DNA of 64,000 nucleotides from positions 62,001 through 126,000 of the forward strand of contig NZ_NPEG01000007.1 in NCBI RefSeq assembly GCF_002812045.1, in the 5' to 3' direction. Under the pieces are notes generated by a model. The model did no database searches, was not told the DNA's origin, and saw nothing but the letters and a program-made list of their open reading frames with translations. This DNA is from Leptospira haakeii. Lineage in GTDB: Bacteria > Spirochaetota > Leptospiria > Leptospirales > Leptospiraceae. Each line of letters opens with the position of its first letter. Within the stretch, counting starts at the first letter, position 1. Of this stretch, positions 7,540 to 16,698 are shown in pieces. A program made the translations under genes and the position numbers.

Positions 7540-10299
7540 TTATTTTCCCCCGTTCAAACTGGAACTTGCCTTTTCTAATGCGGAACTGACTGCTTCTTCT
7601 ACTTTGGAAACTTCTTTTCCTCCGCCTTGGGCCATATCAGGTTTTCCACCGCCCTTTCCGCCTAAAATTTCACAGGCAGTTTTTACGAGTTCTCCACAAT
7701 GGATCTTTCCAACCAAAGAAGAAGAACAAGTGATTACTATACTCGCATCTTCTGCGTTTTTGCTGGCAAGAATTGCTACTATTTCTTTTTCTCTAACTTT
7801 GATATTATCGGAAAGTCCTTTTAATGCCTTTGCATCCTTGGACTCGAAGATTGCAGAAACAATTTTAGCGGATCCAATTACTTTAGAATTTTCGAATACT
7901 TTCGCAATCACTTCCGGATTATTCTCGAAATCTCTGGACTCTCTGTTCTTTTTCTCTTTCAAGAACTTGGATTGGGTATCTTCCAATTCAACGGATAGTT
8001 TTTCGGAAAGATCTCTGAGAGAAACTACCGCGTCCGCACCTTTAGATTCGAACAAAGATCTGATCTCATCGGGTCCAGGAATGATAGTTTTGATAGAAAG
8101 TGAACTTCCTTCCACGCCCAATTCGTCTTTGATCTTAAGATTTAGATTTTGGACCGCTTCCGTTAATTCTGCAAATCTGTTTTGGAAGGTTTCCACAACC
8201 AGTGGACCTGCCACCGCTTCTATCCTTCTATTTCCCGCACCCGGGCTGGATTCTTTTTTAATGAAGAAGTATCCGATATCTCCAGTATTCCCTACGTGAG
8301 TTCCGCCACAGAATTCCAAGGAGCGATCTCCCATTTGAAGAACCCTTACGCTATCCCCGTATTTTTCGTCGAATGCAGCAACAGCTCCAGTCTTCTTAGC
8401 TTCTTCGATCGGTAAAACTTTGGTATCTACCGGGATATGGCGGACGATACTTTCGTTTACCCAGGATTCTATATTACGAATTTCTTCTACACTTAAAGGA
8501 CTTGGATGGGAGAAGTCGAAACGCAAATATTCAGGAGAAACAATGGATCCTTTTTGAAGAACATGATTTCCGAGAAGTTTTCTGAGAGCACCATTCAATA
8601 AGTGAGTTCCTGAGTGATGGAATTTCAGCCTTTCTCTCCTTTCCTTCTCCACTTCTAGGGTTGCTTTGTCTCCCATGGAAAAACTTCCGGAGAGAACTGT
8701 TCCGATATGAAGAATGATATCATTTTCTTTTTGGGTATCTAAAACCTTAAAGACCGATTGTCCTTTTCGGATAAATCCTATATCTCCAACCTGTCCTCCA
8801 CCTTCTGGGTAGAATGGACTGGAAGAAAACACCAACACTCCCGACTCGCCTTCTTTGAGAGAAGCTGTTTGTTTATTATCGGAGAATATAAATTTAAGAT
8901 CTGATTCTGCTTCTAAAACATCATAACCCAAAAATTGGGTCTTGTCTGTCTTGATCCCTGTGAATAAGGAAACCTTGTTTGCTTTCCAAGTCTCGCGAGA
9001 TGATTGCCTATCTTTCTCCAGTTCCTCTTCGAAACCTTTTTTGTCGAAAGAAAGTCCATGTTCTGCTACGATCTCTTCTGTCATCTCAGCGGGGAAACCA
9101 TAAGTTCCATAAAGTAAAAAGCTATCTTTTCCGGAGAATATGCTGGAACCTTCTGATTTTGTTTTGGAAACAAGAACTTCTATCTTCTCTAAACCGATTT
9201 CTAAGGTTTTGAGGAATAATTCCTCTTCTGCGAGAAGTGTTCTTTCTACGGAAGAAATATGTTTTTCTAGATCGGGATATCTTTCTTTATAAATATTACA
9301 TACCGATTTTGCTAGTTTGTACAGGAAAGGTTCTCTTAGATCCAGTTTTCTGGCGAATAATACTGCTCTACGGATCAAACGTCGAATAACGTATCCTCTT
9401 CCTGTTCTGTCAGGATAGATCCCATCAGACACAGTAAACAGAACGGAACGAATATGATCCGTAATTACCCTGAAAGGGACCTTAGTGGATTCGTTATAGG
9501 TTTTGCCTGAAATTTTTTCTACTTCAGTAATGATCCCACGAAGCTCGTCAGTATCATAAACTGAATCCACTCCTTGTAGTAGCAGGGCCACTCTTTCTAA
9601 TCCGGAGCCAGTATCGATCCCGGTCTGTTTAAGAGGATGAAGATTTCCTTCAGTGTCTTGGTTGAATTGGTTGAATACTATATTCCAAAATTCTAAAAAA
9701 CGATCGCAATCGCAACCTGGCTTGCACTCGTATTTAACTCCACAGTCCGGAAAAGCTTTTTCAGGTCCCCTGTCCAAGTATAATTCGGAACAAGGTCCAC
9801 AAGCGCCACTGTCTCCAGCAGGTCCCCAGAAATTATCTTTTTTGCCTAAACGAGTAATCCTTTCCTTTGGAATACCTTTGGAGATCCAGATCTTCTCAGC
9901 TTCATCATCATTTTCGAATACTGTGATCCAGATCTTTTCTTTAGGAAATCCAAGATGATTTACGGAACAATCTAATGCATATTCGATAGCTTCTTCTTTA
10001 AAATAATCTCCGAAGCTGAAGTTTCCGAGCATTTCGAAGAATGTACAGTGCCTTTCTGTTTTACCAACATTCTCCAGATCGGTGGTTCTTAAACATTTTT
10101 GAGCAGAAGTTGCTCTAGTATAAGGAAGCTCTACTGCACCAGTGAATAAAGGTTTGAACTGCACCATCCCCGCAGTAGTGAATAGAAGTGTAGGATCTCC
10201 CGCAGGTAGTAGAGAGGAAGAAGGAACTACTGTGTGGCCCTTCTGCTTAAAATAATCTAAAAAGATTTTGCGGACTTCGGAAACTTTTTTAAAATTCAT
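7540..10299 (-). CDS. alaS: alanine--tRNA ligase
   Basis: Charges tRNA-Ala with alanine in the cytoplasm. The class II catalytic domain is at the N-terminus (SSSLLPAGDPTLLFTTAGM; FKPLFTGA; RYPDLEKH helical region). The editing domain carries the zinc motif HHSGTHLLNGALR and the distal CGGTH, and a C-Ala region ends with GGKGGGKPDMAQGGG. About 919 residues, normal for the family. A Cys-rich insertion (KYECKPGCDCDRF) near residue 210 matches the zinc-containing variant found in many bacteria. The ATG at 10299 is preceded by AAGGGG at good spacing; the longer frame upstream runs through the terminator hairpin and is not used. Confidence 0.98.
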   Translation of the reverse strand: MNFKKVSEVRKIFLDYFKQKGHTVVPSSSLLPAGDPTLLFTTAGMVQFKPLFTGAVELPYTRATSAQKCLRTTDLENVGKTERHCTFFEMLGNFSFGDYFKEEAIEYALDCSVNHLGFPKEKIWITVFENDDEAEKIWISKGIPKERITRLGKKDNFWGPAGDSGACGPCSELYLDRGPEKAFPDCGVKYECKPGCDCDRFLEFWNIVFNQFNQDTEGNLHPLKQTGIDTGSGLERVALLLQGVDSVYDTDELRGIITEVEKISGKTYNESTKVPFRVITDHIRSVLFTVSDGIYPDRTGRGYVIRRLIRRAVLFARKLDLREPFLYKLAKSVCNIYKERYPDLEKHISSVERTLLAEEELFLKTLEIGLEKIEVLVSKTKSEGSSIFSGKDSFLLYGTYGFPAEMTEEIVAEHGLSFDKKGFEEELEKDRQSSRETWKANKVSLFTGIKTDKTQFLGYDVLEAESDLKFIFSDNKQTASLKEGESGVLVFSSSPFYPEGGGQVGDIGFIRKGQSVFKVLDTQKENDIILHIGTVLSGSFSMGDKATLEVEKERRERLKFHHSGTHLLNGALRKLLGNHVLQKGSIVSPEYLRFDFSHPSPLSVEEIRNIESWVNESIVRHIPVDTKVLPIEEAKKTGAVAAFDEKYGDSVRVLQMGDRSLEFCGGTHVGNTGDIGYFFIKKESSPGAGNRRIEAVAGPLVVETFQNRFAELTEAVQNLNLKIKDELGVEGSSLSIKTIIPGPDEIRSLFESKGADAVVSLRDLSEKLSVELEDTQSKFLKEKKNRESRDFENNPEVIAKVFENSKVIGSAKIVSAIFESKDAKALKGLSDNIKVREKEIVAILASKNAEDASIVITCSSSLVGKIHCGELVKTACEILGGKGGGKPDMAQGGGKEVSKVEEAVSSALEKASSSLNGGK

Positions 10300-10320
10300 G
10301 ATACCCCTTAAAACAGAAAA

Positions 10321-10353
10321 TGCCCGAGGTCTTGCTGGCAAGAACTTCAGGCA
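10321..10353 (-). terminator. terminator-like hairpin between rpsI and alaS
   Basis: On the minus strand, TGCCTGAAG...CTCGGGCA folds into a long stem with one bulge and one mismatch around the perfect inner TCTTGC/GCAAGA pairing, followed by a T-rich tract (TTTTCTGTTTT). It lies 22 bases before the alaS start, so it can end the rplM-rpsI message or act as an attenuator for alaS. Confidence 0.7.
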
Positions 10354-10382
10354 TTCCCAAAAATAGATCTAAAAAGCGTAGA

Positions 10383-10781
10383 TTAACGTTTAGAGAACTG
10401 AGTTCCTCTACGTGCTTTGTGTAGACCGTATTTTTTACGCTCCACCATACGTGGGTCACGAGTCAGAAGGCCTTCTTTTTTAACAGTAGCTCTGAACTCG
10501 GGATTATAACGACAAATCACTCTTGCAAGTGCATGACGGATTGCTCCAACTTGCCCGATGATCCCTCCTCCGGAAACGTTTACTTTAAGATCGAACTTCT
10601 CAGCAACATTCATCAGAGTTAAAGCAGTGATAGCTTCTTTGATATTAGAGCGGCTGTTTTGCAGATAATCTTTGTAATCTTTATCATTGATTACAATTTT
10701 ACCGGAACCTTCTTTTAATTTTACGCGGGCGATTGCGTTTTTACGACGACCTACTGCCCAGATTTCCTTGGCGCTTGCCAT
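10383..10781 (-). CDS. rpsI: 30S ribosomal protein S9 (uS9)
   Basis: 132 residues, full length. Diagnostic segments are [15 protein letters not shown] at the N-terminus, the [19 protein letters not shown] block, [20 protein letters not shown], and the conserved C-terminal tail ending QFSKR that reaches the P-site tRNA. It follows rplM after 13 bases, the standard bacterial L13-S9 operon. AGGAGATATT precedes the ATG. Confidence 0.99.
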   Translation of the reverse strand: MASAKEIWAVGRRKNAIARVKLKEGSGKIVINDKDYKDYLQNSRSNIKEAITALTLMNVAEKFDLKVNVSGGGIIGQVGAIRHALARVICRYNPEFRATVKKEGLLTRDPRMVERKKYGLHKARRGTQFSKR

Positions 10782-10794
10782 ATTCTAATATCTC

Positions 10795-11244
10795 CTAGAG
10801 TTCCAGTTTGATCGGCTTTTGAGCGCCGAGATTATGCTCGGTTCCTGGGAAAATTCTGAAATGAGTTAACATTTCAGCACCGAGTTTACTTTTAGGAAGC
10901 ATACCCTTTACTGCTTCATACAGGATTTTTTCAGGTTGTTTCACTCTCATGCTTTGGAGAGTAGTAGCTGTCATACCACCCGGATAACGAGAGTGATGGA
11001 AATATTCTTTTTGAGTCTCTTTATTTCCAGTCACAGCTACCTTAGCAGCATTGATAACAATAATATTATCTCCACAATCAACGTTGGGAGTAAAAGTAGG
11101 CTTATGTTTACCGCGGAGTCTAGTAGCGATCTCCGAAGCGAGACGACCTAAGGTTTTGCCTTCTGCGTCGACTACGTACCAAGCTTTATTAGCTTGTTCC
11201 TTTTTTAAGGAAGGAGTTCTATGCGGTTTAGATACGATTGGCAT
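10795..11244 (-). CDS. rplM: 50S ribosomal protein L13 (uL13)
   Basis: 149 residues, with [50 protein letters not shown] and [13 protein letters not shown] equivalents clearly present; an early assembly protein of the large subunit. First gene of the rplM-rpsI operon. The 67-base gap upstream must hold the promoter or leader; a TTGACC hexamer is present there but no convincing -10 is seen. Confidence 0.99.
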   Translation of the reverse strand: MPIVSKPHRTPSLKKEQANKAWYVVDAEGKTLGRLASEIATRLRGKHKPTFTPNVDCGDNIIVINAAKVAVTGNKETQKEYFHHSRYPGGMTATTLQSMRVKQPEKILYEAVKGMLPKSKLGAEMLTHFRIFPGTEHNLGAQKPIKLEL

Positions 11245-11311
11245 GGGTATGTCCTGTATTGGCCAATTTCGCGTACCGGCCTAAGGGGTCAAGGAAATAC
11301 GGACAAAATTC

Positions 11312-12127
11312 CTAGAAACCTAGAGTAAAACTTGCTTCTGCGCCCCAACCCATTCTGCCAGCGGACCAATCAGGCCTAGGCACGACTGTCCAGGCTACCG
11401 GATTGGCGGATGCCGCCTGCTCCCAGGATTTTCCCAGGAAATAAGTGCGCACCAATTGGGCTAGATACACTCCACCCAATACATAAACAGAAGTATTATA
11501 TGCATGGACGGAACTATCATAATCTGCTCTTGCTCCAGGGACTACTGTGAGAAGGTAGAAGTTTGCAACTCCTCCTCCGTATATATAAGCGCCAGTGGTG
11601 CTACTTTTGGAGACTGCATCGTCATATTTACTTTTTGCCGATTCTGCCTCGGACCTGGAATACCCTGCGTATCCTAAGCTAACTAAGAATGCCCCACCTG
11701 TAATCTTTGCTTCCAGTTTATTATCAGTATACCATTGTCCCCAGCCAGGTAAAATAGCAGAACGCCATACTGCGCTCCATCTGCTCCTGCTAGGTCCGGC
11801 AGAAGTGGGAGGTGGTATGATCTGGACAGGTTCCTCAACTACTTGAGGGTTTTCTTGGACCTTCTTCTCTTCTTCCTTACGGATACGGTTCTCTTCTTCC
11901 CTTGTGATATCTTTATAAATAATTTTTAATATATCTCTTTTGTTGATGTTTTGTTTGCCCGATTCGGTTTGCACGACGATCGTTTTCTCGTTTTGACCTA
12001 CTACATTACCGATTACCTTGCCACCTTTGCGGAGAAGAATGGTCTGATCGGCAAATAACAGACCTGGAGTTAGGACCATTGCCAATAGGAAAAAAATTGT
12101 AAAACGGACTTTAAGATTTGGGCACAT
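11312..12127 (-). CDS. secreted protein with DUF5683-like membrane domain
   Basis: A signal peptide ending near GLLFADQ is followed by a short beta domain (ILLRKGGKVIGNVVGQ...) of a type frequent in Leptospira envelope proteins. Next come a charged, Glu-rich helix (REEENRIRKEEEKK), a Pro-rich linker, and then the motif WRSAILPGWGQWYTDNK, which resembles the DUF5683 start (S-x-PGxGQ) found in outer- or inner-membrane proteins. Two hydrophobic segments follow (GGAFLVSLGYAGY and SVYVLGGVYLAQLV). The function is unknown; a membrane location is inferred. It lies upstream of rplM on the same strand but 67 bases away. Confidence 0.72.
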   Translation of the reverse strand: MCPNLKVRFTIFFLLAMVLTPGLLFADQTILLRKGGKVIGNVVGQNEKTIVVQTESGKQNINKRDILKIIYKDITREEENRIRKEEEKKVQENPQVVEEPVQIIPPPTSAGPSRSRWSAVWRSAILPGWGQWYTDNKLEAKITGGAFLVSLGYAGYSRSEAESAKSKYDDAVSKSSTTGAYIYGGGVANFYLLTVVPGARADYDSSVHAYNTSVYVLGGVYLAQLVRTYFLGKSWEQAASANPVAWTVVPRPDWSAGRMGWGAEASFTLGF

Positions 12128-12231
12128 CTTGGCAGAATAAAATACTTTCAGATATTTTAGTCAAGTTTAATGAGAAATTCAAGGAGCTTTGTATTATATG
12201 AAGAAGGAAATTTCTTGCAAAAACAACTACT

Positions 12232-12885
12232 TTGGTTTTTAATCGTGCGGTGAAATCTTTTATTCGGCTGTCCTTCTTCTTTTTTATTCTTTCCTCAAAC
12301 GCATGTATGAGCTCGAAAGTTTGTTCCGATCAGGATAAAAATTGTAGTATTCAAGAACAGATATATTCGATGATCTCCGCTCCTCAAGGGATATACTTAT
12401 ATTCAACTCAAACAACCTATCAAGGAAATTTAGCGGCCTACGGTTCCACTCTAGATGATAGCCTTCATAATATCTGTACTGTAAATCGTGTATTTGCATC
12501 GATTATCAATCCGAGTTGTATGAATGTTCTTCCTTTAGTTTCTACTTCTACGAATGTTATGTATAATTTTCCCGGGCTCTATGGTGTTCCAGACAATGTA
12601 AATTTCCCCATAAGAGGAGCAAGAGGAGAATTAATTGCTAACACTTGGTCAAATCTGTTTGCCGGATTATTCTTAACTTTTGAACAAGCAGGTGTTACTT
12701 CCCAAACGTTTTGGACATTTGCGAATGGAGGAGGAGGCTATAATTCTGCGGATAATTGTATTGTAGGTACAAACACGGGAGCTACAGGCGCAATCGGATC
12801 TCCTATAGACAATACTACAAATTGGCCTTTAACGGGAGCCCCTGCATGTGCTGAATCTCATCCTATCATTTGTGTTTGTTATTAA
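12232..12885 (+). CDS. endostatin-like (Len/DUF1554-type) lipoprotein, copy 1
   Basis: A hydrophobic signal ends in SSNAC, a good lipobox. The domain beginning APQGIYLYS has the layout of the endostatin fold seen in Leptospira Len proteins: an early GNL segment, LYGVP, PIRGARGELIANTWSNLF, FWT, and the C-terminal AESHPIICVCY that parallels the Cys-containing end of mammalian endostatin. Eight mature cysteines align with those of the next gene. Known Len proteins are surface exposed and bind fibronectin, laminin or factor H; that role here is inferred. The start is uncertain: TTG at 12232 or GTG at 12250, neither with a good SD. The downstream gene is a tandem paralogue. Confidence 0.82.
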   Translation: MVFNRAVKSFIRLSFFFFILSSNACMSSKVCSDQDKNCSIQEQIYSMISAPQGIYLYSTQTTYQGNLAAYGSTLDDSLHNICTVNRVFASIINPSCMNVLPLVSTSTNVMYNFPGLYGVPDNVNFPIRGARGELIANTWSNLFAGLFLTFEQAGVTSQTFWTFANGGGGYNSADNCIVGTNTGATGAIGSPIDNTTNWPLTGAPACAESHPIICVCY

Positions 12886-12962
12886 TAAAGGATAACATTT
12901 TCGCCGATAAGCGAAGTTATAATTTCTTGCCTAAGGATTAACGAAGTTTTACCATTGGTTAG

Positions 12963-13631
12963 ATGAAGCTTCGTATTCTTGCCATTTTATTTTTTTGTGT
13001 TTTATCCAACGGCTGTATTTCCGACAAAATCTGCTCCGACCAGGATAGAAGCTGCAATCCTGTCGCGAGCCTATTGAGCCTCTTCTCTGCTCCGGAAGGG
13101 ATCTATGTATATTCTTCGATTCCTTCCTACGGTGGAAATTTAGCAATTTTAGGTGTGGGTACCCTGGACCCGAGCTTATCGACCATTTGTAAACAAGAAC
13201 GCCCTTTTGCTGCTATCCTAGATGCAGGATGCCAAAGCGTTGCTCCATTAGTATCTACTCCTGGAGTGTCTGCCAATAACTTGACCTCGTTGTATGCCGA
13301 TATTCCGACTAACTTACCAATGAGAGGAGGACCCACAGGCACAATACTCGCCGATGATCTGGCTTCTTTTTTCACCGTGGATTTGCATGTGACCTTAGAA
13401 GCTGCAGGTTTGGGCAGTACTGATTTCTGGACCTATGGAGATGCAAACGGGAATTACGCTTCTGGCGTTACTTGTAATGATGGAAGCGATAATACAAACG
13501 CCTTTACAGGATATATAGGGAGTCCTCTTCTATCTGCAGTGGGCTGGAATAATGTTATGGCTGCAAACTGCGACCAAGCTTATAAAGTATTCTGTATTTG
13601 CTATAGACCGGTAAGCGGCGGTGGCGGATAA
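12963..13631 (+). CDS. endostatin-like (Len/DUF1554-type) lipoprotein, copy 2
   Basis: Signal peptide MKLRILAILFFCVLSNGC, Cys18 lipidated. The mature start ISDKICSDQDRSC is nearly the same as MSSKVCSDQDKNC in the preceding gene. The domain APEGIYVYSS...GNLAILG...LYADIP...LPMRGG...FWTYG...VFCICY keeps the same order of motifs and cysteines, so the two genes arose by tandem duplication, but they are clearly diverged (roughly a third identical by eye). A short Gly-rich tail (SGGGG) ends the protein. An outer-surface ligand-binding role is inferred from Len family knowledge. Seventy-seven bases separate the copies, with no terminator seen between them. Confidence 0.84.
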   Translation: MKLRILAILFFCVLSNGCISDKICSDQDRSCNPVASLLSLFSAPEGIYVYSSIPSYGGNLAILGVGTLDPSLSTICKQERPFAAILDAGCQSVAPLVSTPGVSANNLTSLYADIPTNLPMRGGPTGTILADDLASFFTVDLHVTLEAAGLGSTDFWTYGDANGNYASGVTCNDGSDNTNAFTGYIGSPLLSAVGWNNVMAANCDQAYKVFCICYRPVSGGGG

Positions 13632-13657
13632 GATAGAATATCTGAAATTTATAATAT

Positions 13658-13680
13658 GCGGAGTGAATCGTTCACCCCGC
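13658..13680. terminator. stem-loop between convergent genes
   Basis: GCGGAGTGAA-TCG-TTCACCCCGC pairs at 9 of 10 positions and is followed by TTTCAAGTTTT. It lies between the second endostatin-like gene and the yceI-like gene and could serve both. Confidence 0.72.
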
Positions 13681-13689
13681 TTTCAAGTT

Positions 13690-14334
13690 TTATTTACAAT
13701 CTTTCTTTAAAGTAGATTTAATAGTAATCTCTACATCCGGCCAAAGAACGGATTTACCGTCCTTACTTTTATGAAGATCGCTACAAACTGTATTCAATGC
13801 AGTTAAAGCCTTGCCGGCATTCCAATTGTTTACGTCCACGAGGCCTTTTGCTTCTAAAACTTCTCCAGTTAAAGTAAATTGTAATGGAACATCCTTACTC
13901 ACTCCATTCCAAACAAGTTTCACTATTCCGGTTCCGGATTTTCCATCTGTATCTAGTTTTGCAGAAGATACTGATCCTTCTATCTTTCCGCTCTTTTTCA
14001 GATTTCCGAAAAATGCTCCCTTGATCTTAGGATCTCTTTCTGCATTGCCACTGTCCAGATCCAAAGGATCGATAGAAAATTTTAAACCTTTTAACGCGTC
14101 CGGAACATTAGCCGAGGATTTAGCTCCTGAAATACTCACTTTTGTAAACTTGCCACCAACTCCGGTTTTTTCAGTGAATTTAAAAGCTTTCCATTCCAGA
14201 CCGGTTGTCTCTTGGCTCACGGAATATTTGCAAGAAGCCTCTGCAGATAACGAATTGAATTGCAAACTTCCCGCAAGGGAGAATACTGAAAAAATCAGTA
14301 CGGATTGATAAAAAGAATTTATACGTGATTTCAT
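13690..14334 (-). CDS. YceI family periplasmic protein
   Basis: 214 residues with a signal peptide ending near NSLSAEA. The mature domain has the YceI lipocalin-like pattern: LEWKAFKFTEKTGVGGKF, an ISGAKSSANVPDALKGLKFSI strand pair, DPKIKGAFFGNL, then GIVKLVWNGVSKDVPLQFTLTGEVLEAKGLVDVNNW. Family members bind long polyisoprenoid or amide lipids in the periplasm. Two cysteines (CKYS near the N-terminus and one near TVCSDL) could form a disulfide. Divergent from thiL across 58 bases that must hold both promoters. Confidence 0.88.
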   Translation of the reverse strand: MKSRINSFYQSVLIFSVFSLAGSLQFNSLSAEASCKYSVSQETTGLEWKAFKFTEKTGVGGKFTKVSISGAKSSANVPDALKGLKFSIDPLDLDSGNAERDPKIKGAFFGNLKKSGKIEGSVSSAKLDTDGKSGTGIVKLVWNGVSKDVPLQFTLTGEVLEAKGLVDVNNWNAGKALTALNTVCSDLHKSKDGKSVLWPDVEITIKSTLKKDCK

Positions 14335-14392
14335 GGCCTTATACTAGGGTTGAAATAAAACAAAGTCAAGATTTTTAGATATTGGAAAACAC

Positions 14393-15313
14393 TTGAACGA
14401 AGAAGAACTTATCTCCTCCTTATATCCTCCCGGTAAAGAACAGGAAAACGACTGTTATTCGGACAAAGAAGGAAACTTAATCACAACAGATACGATTGTA
14501 GAAGGAACTCATTTCCGTTTGGACTGGAGTCGTCCTGAAGATTTGGCAAACAAATTGGTCGAAGTGAACGTATCGGACATAGCAGCAGCTAACGGAATAC
14601 CCCAAAAAGCATTTTTCAATTTTGGGCTTTCTCCTTCCTGCAATCGAAAAGAATTTTTAGAACCGTTTATCGATTCATTTAAAAATGCATTGAACTCTTA
14701 TAAGATAGAATTATGTGGTGGTGACACTTATAGAACCCAAGAGTTAAACTTAACTTTAACTCTATTAGGAAAATCTACTTCTCCTGTAGACAGAAAGGGT
14801 GGAAAACCAGGAGATAATGTATATCTGAGCGGCCATATAGGAGCTTCTCTTTTAGGTTATAAAATATTAGAAGGCGCCCATATCTCGCTTTCTCCGGAAG
14901 TCAAAAAGGCCGCCTTGGATCGGCATTTAAGGCCTAAATCCAGGCTAAACTTAAGTCGTTCCTTATATTCAAAAAGCAGAATACATGCAGGAATGGATCT
15001 AACGGACGGACTCAAACAGGATGTATTCAAATTAGCAAAATCTTCTGGAGTCGGGATAGAACTGGATCTAGATAAACTTCCTTTTGAAGAAGGAGTAAAG
15101 GAAGCAATCGGGATCGAAGGTGTTTTAATATCTGGAGAAGAATTGGAACTTCTATTTTTATCTCCGGACGAATTGCCTTCTTCTTGGGAAGGGGTCCCTA
15201 TCCGAAAAATCGGTAATGTTTTCGCTTTGGAGAAAGGTGAATCTCCTCAGGTAAGATATTCTTACGAAGGAAAAATGTATTCTCCTAAAGAATCGGGTTT
15301 TAGACATTTTTAA
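14393..15313 (+). CDS. thiL: thiamine-phosphate kinase
   Basis: Phosphorylates thiamine monophosphate to the coenzyme thiamine diphosphate. The family markers are TTDTIVEGTHFRLDW (metal and ATP binding), NVSDIAAANGIPQKAFFNFGL, ELCGGDTYR, the G-rich KPGDNVYLSGHIGAS segment and HAGMDLTDGLKQD. 306 residues, normal. The start is a TTG at 14393: no in-frame ATG exists before the conserved N-terminal residues, and a GGA lies a few bases upstream. The fold (PurM-like) is shared with purL elsewhere in the window. Confidence 0.95.
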   Translation: MNEEELISSLYPPGKEQENDCYSDKEGNLITTDTIVEGTHFRLDWSRPEDLANKLVEVNVSDIAAANGIPQKAFFNFGLSPSCNRKEFLEPFIDSFKNALNSYKIELCGGDTYRTQELNLTLTLLGKSTSPVDRKGGKPGDNVYLSGHIGASLLGYKILEGAHISLSPEVKKAALDRHLRPKSRLNLSRSLYSKSRIHAGMDLTDGLKQDVFKLAKSSGVGIELDLDKLPFEEGVKEAIGIEGVLISGEELELLFLSPDELPSSWEGVPIRKIGNVFALEKGESPQVRYSYEGKMYSPKESGFRHF

Positions 15314-15361
15314 TCAAATTCTACTTGTGCTTAATACATATACGATCATTCTTCCCGATCG

Positions 15362-16690
15362 ATGAGAAACGGCCTATTTTCTTGGATTTTACCCAGCCCC
15401 TCTAAACCATTACGCTCCGAATCGGAAATCCGAACGCTTTATCCAAAGTTTCGTTGGAGAATTTTAGAAGCCACATTCTTAGGATATTCCGTATTTTATA
15501 CTGTCCGAAACAATTTTCCGGTGGTTTCAAAGGAAATAGGTCAGGCACTCTCCTATTCACAAGAACAGATCGGGAACATTTTAGCGATCACTGCAATCTC
15601 TTATGGAATCGGAAAATTCCTAATGGGAGTATTATCGGATAGAAGTAATCCTAAGATCTTTATGCCCTTGGGCCTTGTTCTAACAGGAATTTGTAATATA
15701 TGTTTCGGAGCTTCTTCTGATTACCAAACGCATTTGATCTTATGGGGATTAAACGGTTTATTCCAAGGAATGGGATGGCCTCCTTGCGGAAGATCCTTAG
15801 GGCATTGGTTTTCCGTTAAAGAAAGAGGAGAAAAATTTGCAGTCTGGAATATTGCGCATAATGTAGGAGGCGGACTCGTAGGAGTGATCGCAGCTTACAG
15901 TGCTTCTTGGTTCGGCTGGAGGAATGCATTTTATATTCCCGCCGCTCTTTCATTTTTAACCGCAATCTATTTGCATTTTAGATTATTAGACACCCCTCAA
16001 TCTGTTGGACTTCCTTCTATTGAAGAATATTCAGGAACAGAAACTGATTCCGCAAAAGTTTCCGAATCAGAAAGAGAACTCAGCTTTAAGGAAATTTTTA
16101 TAGATCTGGTGCTTCTAAATAAGTACATCTGGGTCTTTGCAATTGCGAATTTTTTTGTATATATTGTCCGGTATAGCCTGACGGATTGGGGGCCTTCTTA
16201 TTTAAAATTTGCGAAAGGAGCAAGTTTAGAAAAAGGAGGGATCAGCACTTTAATCTATGAATTCGCGGGAATAGGCTCAACGTTGCTCGTTGGTTGGTAT
16301 TCGGACAAGGTGGGAGGGAAAAGAGGATTAGTCAGCTTGGTTTGTATGGTCCCTATCCTATTCGCATTATTCGGAATATTACTTGTTCCTTCCGGATATT
16401 TATGGGCGGACCTTACACTATTCGGTGTGGTCGGATTTTTTATCTATCCACCTGTAATGTTACTCGGAGTAGCAGGATTGGATTTCACTTCTAAAAAAGC
16501 GGTCGGGACCGCAGCTGGATTTATAGGTCTATTCGGTTATTTAGGAAGGACTGCGCTTTCCAAAGGATTGGGATGGATGAGTTCGTATCCTTGGTTTCGC
16601 TGGGAACATTCTATATTTATAATATTTGCATCCGCAATTTTGGCCATAATATTTCTTGCATTCACCTGGAATTGGAAACCCAAACATTAG
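15362..16690 (+). CDS. MFS transporter, organophosphate:phosphate antiporter (GlpT/UhpC) type
   Basis: 442 residues with about 12 membrane segments. The N-terminal part [17 protein letters not shown] is the OPA-family hallmark, followed by [19 protein letters not shown] (MFS loop 2-3), [19 protein letters not shown] and the second-half [15 protein letters not shown] carriers exchange sugar phosphates or glycerol-3-phosphate for phosphate; others act as sensors (UhpC), and the substrate here is not decidable. The ATG at 15362 is 48 bases after thiL. The next gene begins within nine bases, so the two are a likely operon. Confidence 0.9.
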   Translation: MRNGLFSWILPSPSKPLRSESEIRTLYPKFRWRILEATFLGYSVFYTVRNNFPVVSKEIGQALSYSQEQIGNILAITAISYGIGKFLMGVLSDRSNPKIFMPLGLVLTGICNICFGASSDYQTHLILWGLNGLFQGMGWPPCGRSLGHWFSVKERGEKFAVWNIAHNVGGGLVGVIAAYSASWFGWRNAFYIPAALSFLTAIYLHFRLLDTPQSVGLPSIEEYSGTETDSAKVSESERELSFKEIFIDLVLLNKYIWVFAIANFFVYIVRYSLTDWGPSYLKFAKGASLEKGGISTLIYEFAGIGSTLLVGWYSDKVGGKRGLVSLVCMVPILFALFGILLVPSGYLWADLTLFGVVGFFIYPPVMLLGVAGLDFTSKKAVGTAAGFIGLFGYLGRTALSKGLGWMSSYPWFRWEHSIFIIFASAILAIIFLAFTWNWKPKH

Positions 16691-16698
16691 GGATGAAC

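Noticed and set aside
7523..8299. A 258-codon open frame on the plus strand opposite alaS and yajQ
   Set aside because: It is antisense to two clear housekeeping genes, is rich in Ser/Phe/Pro/Leu as expected of a shadow frame, and has no domain or SD.
12198..12242. A 14-codon open frame with AAGGAG upstream, before the first endostatin-like gene
   Set aside because: It could be a leader peptide, but the product has no feature, the frame does not join the lipoprotein frame, and the SD spacing is long. It remains a possible reason for the weak start of that gene.
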